In this document: positions 57,236 to 64,000 of the stretch, one piece after another | Layout of the letters: each line of letters opens with the position of its first letter | Position numbering within the stretch: position 1 is the first letter of the stretch | DNA from: Anthonomus grandis grandis | Taxonomy: Eukaryota > Arthropoda > Insecta > Coleoptera > Curculionidae | Direction: 5' to 3' | Assembly: GCF_022605725.1 (NCBI RefSeq) | Contig: NC_065556.1 | Coordinates: 1,736,001-1,800,000 of the forward strand | Length of the DNA: 64,000 bases | Program-made: the position numbers and the translations under genes | Notes under the pieces: generated by a model | What the model was told of the DNA's origin: nothing | Seen by the model: the letters and a program-made list of their open reading frames with translations, nothing else | The model's database searches: none

Positions 57236-59257
57236 TATATATATATTTACTGCGTGATCAAGATTTTTAAGAATATGAAATTAGGTTATTTATAAATAGT
57301 TGCCAAATTTGATTTTTATAGATATCTATGTAGTACCTTATTTCATTTCATATCTCTATTGGTATAATAATGAAATCATTTTATTATGATAGCGATAGAG
57401 GTATGAAAGCAATATCCATTATTACCGGAGATGGTTGTTGGATAGGGTCAGAAATTTAAAAAAAAACAAAAACCAGTCATCCTCAGGACACTAAGTACTT
57501 CTAGGGTTATTCGTCTTTAGTTGAAGTTTAAACGTGGGTAATAGGGAATGGAGTACGGTAGAGCTGCTGCATTACTTAGTAAATAAGTACAAGTGCATGA
57601 GTGAGTACGGTATATACAAAACACATTAAACAATCTAAAAATTATGACATTATTATTAATGATAATACTTCAAAGTTTGTATTTTTTGTTTGGTATTTTA
57701 GTTTGTTTTAAAGATGTTTTTATGGTATTATATTAAAATTTAGTGTGAAAAAACCTCTTACATGTCATATTCCTATGATAGGTACCTATAATTTCATAAT
57801 ATAATAATTATCAATGAACGTTTGAAGTTTATTTAAATAGCCAATTATAAATTATTTAGGAAATTAAAATATGTGGATCAGAGAATATCAAGTGGATATA
57901 TAATAAAGATTTCTAGGCGATGAATGTATGTGAATTTTCAAAAAAAACCATATGAATAACATATAAACTTTTATTTAACAACAATTAAAATCAAAATATA
58001 TATTACAAATAATCCTAAAAAATATGTGTGTTTATTTTAATTTTTGTATAACTGTTTAGGCATTGTTTTGATAAAACCCCATAGTATCATCATAGTCGCC
58101 ATAAGAAGTAAATATTTTGAGGCAGCTTACTTGCTGAGTAGTTTTCAAAGACAATTTGAAAATTATTAAAATCATTGTGATGACAGTGATATTACTTTAA
58201 AATGAAAAAATTCCCATCATATTTATCAAATATCTTAATGCTCACTAGCTTACTGAAATGTTTTAAATTTTAGCAAATATACTTTAAATTTTTTAATAAC
58301 ATGTTTAATATTAATAGTTTTTAAAATAAACTGTACTATGGACTCTATATTATATCAAGATTGGTCAAAATATATTATATTATATTAAATAATAACAACA
58401 ACTTAAAACTAAAATGGTAGAGAAGAAACTAAATCTATTATGCTTGGTCTGTAGACTAGCACTTCTTTAGCTAGCATTGGCATCTCTGCTGGTCACGAAC
58501 AGCCCAACCTTCCATTCAACAGATTCTTTTTGTTGTACCACGAAAGAAAAAAAAATACTTTTCTTTATACATTTTCATAAATAAATATATTCACAGAGGG
58601 TCTGTCCCTCATTATTCCATCTCCGTTGTGAAGCAATTCAGTTAGATTTTCGACGCTCTAAAAGTAATATACTTATATAGCAATCCAAATTTAAGTACAT
58701 TTGAAAATTTAAATAGAAAATAAGTAAAATACCAATAAGCTAATATAGTCTCAAGATAAAATATAGGTACACCTATATAGATAGAAACCAAACACCTAGG
58801 CTCTTTAAATTGATATTTACAATCTTTTGATTTCTTTTCCATAATTCAATGTATGTAGCAAAATTGTTATCATTCAGTCCCAGATAAGAATCCCCTAAAA
58901 ATTAAAGCTTAATGAACAATGAGTTCAATCGATGTTGGTACAAGCTAATTAGTTTGACTAATTGCTATATTTATTGAAAAAAATCACTTTAAAAACTGTC
59001 ATATCAATTTGTAAATGGAATTTTTTAAAAGACAACCTAATATGAAAATAATTTTTCATGCAATTATTTTCTTGTAGTAATTTTTCAATTATGAAAAACT
59101 AAAGTAAAATTATGAAATTGGTCAGAAAATCAGATATGTCTTTCATTGATGGATCAACCCCCATATACATGAGTACCTTCATTATTTACATCATTATTAA
59201 AACACCCAAAACTCTCTAATTTGTTATGAGTATTAATTGTAATCTTTATACACATAC
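57236..59257. other. AT-rich region without confirmed genes
   Basis: No family recognised. Further 3' exons of the minus-strand gene at 59258-59941 could be here, but none can be defined; a 66-codon frame at 58642-58842 is not convincing. Confidence 0.4.
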
Positions 59258-59941
59258 CAATTCATTTGAAAACAAAGTATAATTTTTCCCTTGGCCATTT
59301 TTTCCTTTCCCATTAATTCTTAAAGCAGTGGCTACCATATCATAATGGTCTCTTTTCTTGTCAACATTATATTTTCCTATCAAATATGCCACGTTACCTC
59401 CTGTTACCAAGTTTGGCCTTTCTATTGTGTTATTTCTTTTTACATGAGATATTAAATCCTAAAAGTAAACAACAAAATATACAATTATGTCTGATGACTA
59501 AGATTTTATACTACTTTAAATGTCGCTCCTGTTATAATTGTATAATATAATATGTTCTTCCCCATTCTTAAATTTATTTCGGATCTGACAATCAGAATCA
59601 ATCTCCCTAGTAATTTCTGCCCTCCAAAAATACCAAACAAATGTTTGTTTAAACTATTAATATAAGAAATTATCTGGGTACTGTTAGTATACATTAAACA
59701 TGTAATGTATTTCTTGTATTCCTGGCCAACAAATTCTTGGTGAAACTTCTTAAGATATCTGTTTCTCATCGATATGCTTGAAAATTCCTTCTCACTGACT
59801 TTGCAGATTGCATGCATGTTGACTAGAAAATACATAATTTATTCTAAGATCTTTTCTATGCAAATCTGTGCAACATCGCAAATAAATATTTACCATTTTT
59901 GGTAATTATTTTACTTTTCATCAAACCATCTATTCTTTTGA
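59258..59941 (-). CDS. Part of a spliced gene of unknown function
   Basis: Three exons with matching phases: exon A 59941-59894, exon B 59822-59515, exon C 59458-59258. Introns are 71 and 56 bp, each beginning GT and ending AG (GTAAATATT...TTTTCTAG; GTAGTATAA...TACTTTTAG). Exon A ends one base into a codon that exon B completes as Val; exons B and C join in phase zero. The peptide includes KRIDGLMKSKIITKN, MHAICKVSEKEFSSISMRNR, EFVGQEYKKYITCLMYTNST, FGGQKLLGRLILIVRSEINL, then DLISHVKRNNTIERPNLVTG, DHYDMVATALRINGKGKNGQ. About 167 codons are open across two introns, which is hard to explain by chance. I do not recognise the protein; it could be host or mobile. Further exons on both sides are expected. 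Confidence 0.55.
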
Positions 59942-59944
59942 CTA

Positions 59945-61860
59945 AAGATTACAAAAAAATGACAGGAATATTCAGCAGATGAGCAAACAAGAAAATCATC
60001 CGTTCGTTAGAACCAAAAGTCCCCATTCCTAATATCAAGGCTACTGCTAAATATGCCCATAATATAGATCCACTATCAGCCAAAACCCAACTCCACAAGG
60101 ATCCACTAAATTCATCTTATTTACTATTTTTTATACAGAATGATTAAGGGAGAGAGATTATTAACTTTAAAAAGTTTCTTATGATATTTAAGCTACCTTT
60201 CTTTACAATTTTGAATCCTAAATGTTTGTACCTATGCCAAACTACTAGGCAGTTGAACAATTTTTGTCACACCTTCTCGATATCTTTGATATTTAGGTCA
60301 AAGAAGGTACCGGGGACGCAACTTGTGGTATATAAGAATAATTTAAGCAAAATCAACCACTGAAGCTCAATCCTTCGGAACACTTACACCTGGCATCTAG
60401 TTTAATTATAACTACAATTAAAATACTGACTACAGTTTCTCTTTTTTCTAAATGTGCTAAATTCCATTGGGCATTCACTTCCTCTTATTACTTACTGTTT
60501 GCTTAAGTTCTATTGAACATTTAAATTTTGTAAGAGATGCCTTAAATGCAAGTTCAGACTAAATTGTAATAGTTAATGACTCAATAACACTATCGTAACT
60601 ACTGTATCAGAAGTTGTTGGTGTTAAATCTATAAATAATTATTTTCTATTGACTATCAACGTTTTGAGAATAAAGAGAAACTGTAGCAGATTTAGGATCT
60701 TAAATAAAACAGGTTTTTGTTTGTTTTGAGTTTGTTGCAATGGATGAAATCAGCAAGTTTATAATGGTTTTTATATTTTGATTTTATTTAGCTTAGATTT
60801 ATAAATCCTTCTTTTAAACAACCGATCGTAATAAGCTCTTATCAAAGCCACGATAATATATTGTAACGAATTTTAGAAACATACTTTTATTGGCAACGTC
60901 AAAAAACTCTATCCTAACTTGCCTTGATTATTTTTTAATTCTTTTTAAGGTTCATTTTAAATCCGGATAAAACAGTTTTGAAATATTTAGAATTTTCTTC
61001 ATTGTATTTGCCGAAAGAGAGCAGTAATTTCAGGAGAATACTAACAGTCAAAGCAAGCAAGCATAAAAATTTTAGAAAATGTAAAACACAGGAATTTACA
61101 ATAACATAACCTAGATAACCTAAATCGGGGCCGAAATGAGGCCCTTAGACAACATGAACTACTTAAAACTAAACGTAAGTAGAACCCTAAATAAACCCTA
61201 CTAATAATTTTTTAACTACAAAATATGAATAAAATAGTACAAAAACTAAAAGAATAATTTACGTGTTTAAATTTTCATAATATATTAAATAATGCATAGT
61301 TGAACAATGACATTTATTCAAGAAACACTTATTTCGCACAAATAAAAAATTGTTATCTGACGTTATATACATATAAAAGTGATTTTAACAACATTTTGGA
61401 ATGATGCCTTGGTAAGCAAAATGCTTGGACCAAAATAAAATACAAAAGAGAAGAACAGGACTATCCATTAAACTATTTACTAACTGACATAAAAACTCAA
61501 CAAAAAAGATACTTCTGCTCAGACGTAATGGGTCAAAATCCTCACAGAATATTATGATCAAGGCTATAGCTTAAGTACGTAGCGAACCTATGCTGAACAG
61601 ACTCAATCGAGTTAATGTGGCTCTGGTAAATTGAATTTTACACAACTAAGCCATATTTCAATTTTAACATGACAAACCATTTTAAACGTAAACGCTTTTC
61701 TTAATTTAATATTTTTTACATAGTCGGATAAGGCTATATATTCTGGTATTTACGGTGAGCAATTTGCAATTGATAAAAAATTGACTGACGAAAAATACGT
61801 TCAGGAAACTGTAAAAATTTAGTTTTTTTAATTTTAGCTACTTACATTTTGAAATATTAG
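59945..61860. other. AT-rich region, possible upstream exon
   Basis: On the minus strand 60110-60014 reads ADSGSILWAYLAVALILGMG in one open frame and could be a preceding exon of the gene at 59258-59941, but its donor would be a weak GTTCTA. The rest shows no gene or repeat. Confidence 0.3.
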
Positions 61861-61863
61861 TCG

Positions 61864-63821
61864 TTACCATATGGCAACGCTAGGACTTTACACTACCTAA
61901 AATTAAAACAATCTTTTTAATTAGAAAATATTAAAATTTTATTATAGAACGTTATACTAAGTAATATAAAATAAGTTAATGGGAATGATAAGGTGCAAAG
62001 CAAGAAATACATAGAGCTACATCACATTTTGAACAAATGGTTCTTACTGTGGAGTTGCATGTTTTGAGTGCACATCGTCTTCGTTTGTTTTGTGTAGTTT
62101 GTTGAACTAAATGGTCAAAACGATCAAACCGGATATTATCCGAAATTCGCGAATTTGAAGATTCCAATGCAGAAGCTCGTCGTATAGATCCTTTCGGAAA
62201 AACTTGAAATTTTTTCAAGTATACGGTCGCCACCTCTCTTTTACACTCTAACTGTGAATCCTTTTGTTTTTGAGATCGATTGTATAGTATCCAGCAGTTT
62301 TGAAGAGCAACATCGAAAATCCAGGTTAGCAAAGGCCAATACCATTTCTTACCTTGAATACCGATGCGATAGCAGCCAAGGTTCTGGTCCATCTGATCAG
62401 TTCCTCCCATGTGGGCATTATATTTCGCAATAACTTTTGGTCGTATAACCATTATATTTTTCTTTTGTTGTTGTGAGTACCTTTTAGCTTGTCCAATTTC
62501 TTGAGCTCCATGCGAAGTAGACATCATAGTTACCACTGAATTATCCATCCATGTCACATACAAATGGCCATCGGATTTCTCCATGGCTGTTTCGAAATAT
62601 CCACGATCTCTTTTGATAAACATTTTTTTATTCGTGAGGGGGCATTGTTTTTGTCGGTTCTCACGAATTGTTCCAGTTGCAGAATAACCACGAAATTGCA
62701 AATATGAGTAAAGCGCTGGGTTTGAAAACAAATTATCCATATAAAGTTCATATCGCAAATCCTTTTTTTCTGGCGGCAATTCATCTAACCAACGAATTTC
62801 ATCTGGTGTAATATTAGGGTCTTGACAGTTCAAAAATAATGCATACCTGCGAGTTTCCGCCACCAAATGTTTTATAAATTTATCATCTATAAACTCTTCG
62901 AAAATTTGAATTACGGACATTTGCTGAAATCTGGAATAATCTGGTGGCGGAAAATATTTTAGCGATACAACTGCAAAGTCTGCTCCTTTTTCCCACTGAG
63001 GTATAAATGATTTAAACTGGTTTCGCCTATCTTTTAGCCAAGTTGTGTATTCCTGCACAAGAACCGGAGTAGGCACAGCATTTATTTCCTGATTTGCTAT
63101 ATTTGCATCACATCCAACCTCATATTGGGTACCCAATCTCTCGTTATTGTATAATCTTATTCCGGCCGGGGCTCGCAACTGTCGAGCTGTCAAATTGTCA
63201 ACTAGCCTACGAAAAAAAAATGATCAAAAAATAACAAATTACGATAAAAAGTTGGCATATTACCCGCCATCGTCCTCGTCAGCTGAGTCCTCATCTGTGT
63301 CTACATTGGGTTCTGGTGGCTCAATGTAAATATCGCCGTCAAGATCATCATTATACACCATATCAAGCGCTTCTGCAAGAGAAAAGCCATATCTGTAATT
63401 ATTTGAAATCACTTAGTGCAAACGCCTAGTGTTGCCATATGGTAACATACAAGTTTACGCCCTTGTAACTCACTAACTTATCAATGGATTTTATTCCAAA
63501 TTTGGCCAACGATAAGCCATAGTATTCTGAGCATCACAGTGTAACAAAATATCCCCCACTATTACACATAAAAAATAAATTATACTTACCCGAATTGTAT
63601 ATCCATATTTTCACGATATTTCAATAACTATCAAATTTAACCGCACTAAACACACACAGTTCGGCGTTTTTACGGAAACTAAGCAAACGCGTGGTTTTTG
63701 CACACTGTGATTGGTGATATGACACGCTCGCAACAAATTTACTAGCGCATGGCCAATGCCATCGCACTTCGAGTAGTCACGTGTTTGCCGTAGACATGTG
63801 GTAACGCTAGGCGTTAATGGG
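61864..63821. mobile_element. piggyBac-type element
   Basis: The right terminus is at 63821, where, read inwards, CCCATTAACGCCTAGCG follows a TTAA (63822-63825), the piggyBac target site. A 22-bp inverted repeat with core GTTACCATATGGCAAC lies at 61864-61885 and, inverted, at 63424-63446, flanking the gene. The matching left terminus with TTAA was not identified, so the left border is provisional. It encodes a three-exon minus-strand transposase. Confidence 0.7.
61976..63606 (-). pseudogene. piggyBac transposase, three exons, internal deletion
   Basis: Exon 1 63606-63590 (MDIQF plus two bases), donor GTAAGTATA. Exon 2 63392-63264 (YGFSLAEALDMVYNDDLDGD and an acidic stretch), donor GTAATATGC. 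Exon 3 63206-61976 begins LVDNLTARQL. Phases agree at both junctions, giving about 459 codons without a stop. Exon 3 has AVVSLKYFPPPDYSRFQQM, then DPNITPDEIR joined directly to LDELPPEKKDLRYELYMDNL. YMDNLFS holds the second catalytic Asp and YNAHMGGTDQMDQNLGCYRI the third, but the block with the first Asp (DE followed by a GR) is missing, about 140 codons lost near 62790-62800 without breaking the frame. The C-terminal Cys/His cluster (CALKTCNSTVRTICSKCDVA, CISCFAPYH) is present. Probably catalytically dead but possibly translated. Confidence 0.85.
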
Positions 63822-63825
63822 TTAA

Positions 63826-64000
63826 TAAAAATTGGTTCAGTATACTAGGCAAGTACCCTATTTTACCGGTACATCACTATTTATGGCGAATGTGCACTTC
63901 CGAGATGAAGCATGTAAATTCTCGTTATATTATAGTCTCGTTTATATGTTTAAATGCACATCTTCAATGTGGCAACCAACATTAGTAATAAAGTTGACAG
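63826..64000. other. Unassigned edge sequence
   Basis: Short stretch after the piggyBac terminus; nothing recognised. Confidence 0.4.

Overview
The window reads as AT-rich, repeat-dense intergenic or accessory DNA from an insect, perhaps a beetle. The taxon is inferred from the kinds of transposon present and from short introns; no gene diagnostic of a species is present. No bacterial features, tRNA, rRNA or CRISPR array were seen. Almost everything recognisable is a transposable element, mostly decayed. One multi-exon fragment at 59.3-59.9 kb may be an ordinary host gene.

Layout. 0.2-0.5 kb: detached end of a mariner-like element. 2.1-4.2 and 5.0-7.0 kb: two mariner-like elements with long terminal inverted repeats (TIRs). 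7.85-9.9 kb: R2/R4-like non-LTR retrotransposon remnant with a restriction-like endonuclease tail. 10.66-18.43 kb: three transposons nested inside one another, namely a DD41D mariner-like element, interrupted by an element encoding a protein with GQNKN and GHSY motifs, itself interrupted by an element with TIRs of about 470-485 bp encoding a Cys-rich protein. 19.2-21.6 kb: a near-perfect palindromic element with a second mariner-like element inserted exactly at its dyad. 22.2-23.5 kb: LINE scraps. 23.6-25.1 kb: Tc1-like DD34E element with IR/DR ends. 25.5-28.8 kb: BEL/Pao LTR retrotransposon with an internal deletion reaching its 5' LTR. 30.6-34.8 kb: a second GQNKN-type gene split by a CR1/Jockey-like LINE. 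35.1-36.0 kb: GC-rich TIR element. 36.7-38.6 kb: mariner and MADF fragments. 38.6-44.1 kb: mostly AT-rich DNA without genes. 44.1-45.2 kb: another dead mariner. 46.4-49.7 kb: PIF/Harbinger element whose transposase and MADF/BESS genes have interleaved exons on opposite strands. 50.3-51.8 kb: 5' part of a LINE. 53.9-57.2 kb: two DD41D mariner-like elements, the second almost intact. 61.9-63.8 kb: three-exon piggyBac gene with an in-frame internal deletion.

Relations. The commonest group is the IS630/Tc1/mariner type with 41 residues between the second and third catalytic Asp, TA target sites and long TIRs ending CAGGGTG or a variant. At least eight loci belong to it or its close relatives. Two of these elements share a 19-bp box 172-173 bp from every end. 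All the transposase genes appear damaged by stops, frameshifts or deletions of a catalytic residue. The copy at 55.1-57.2 kb needs only one small indel to be explained.
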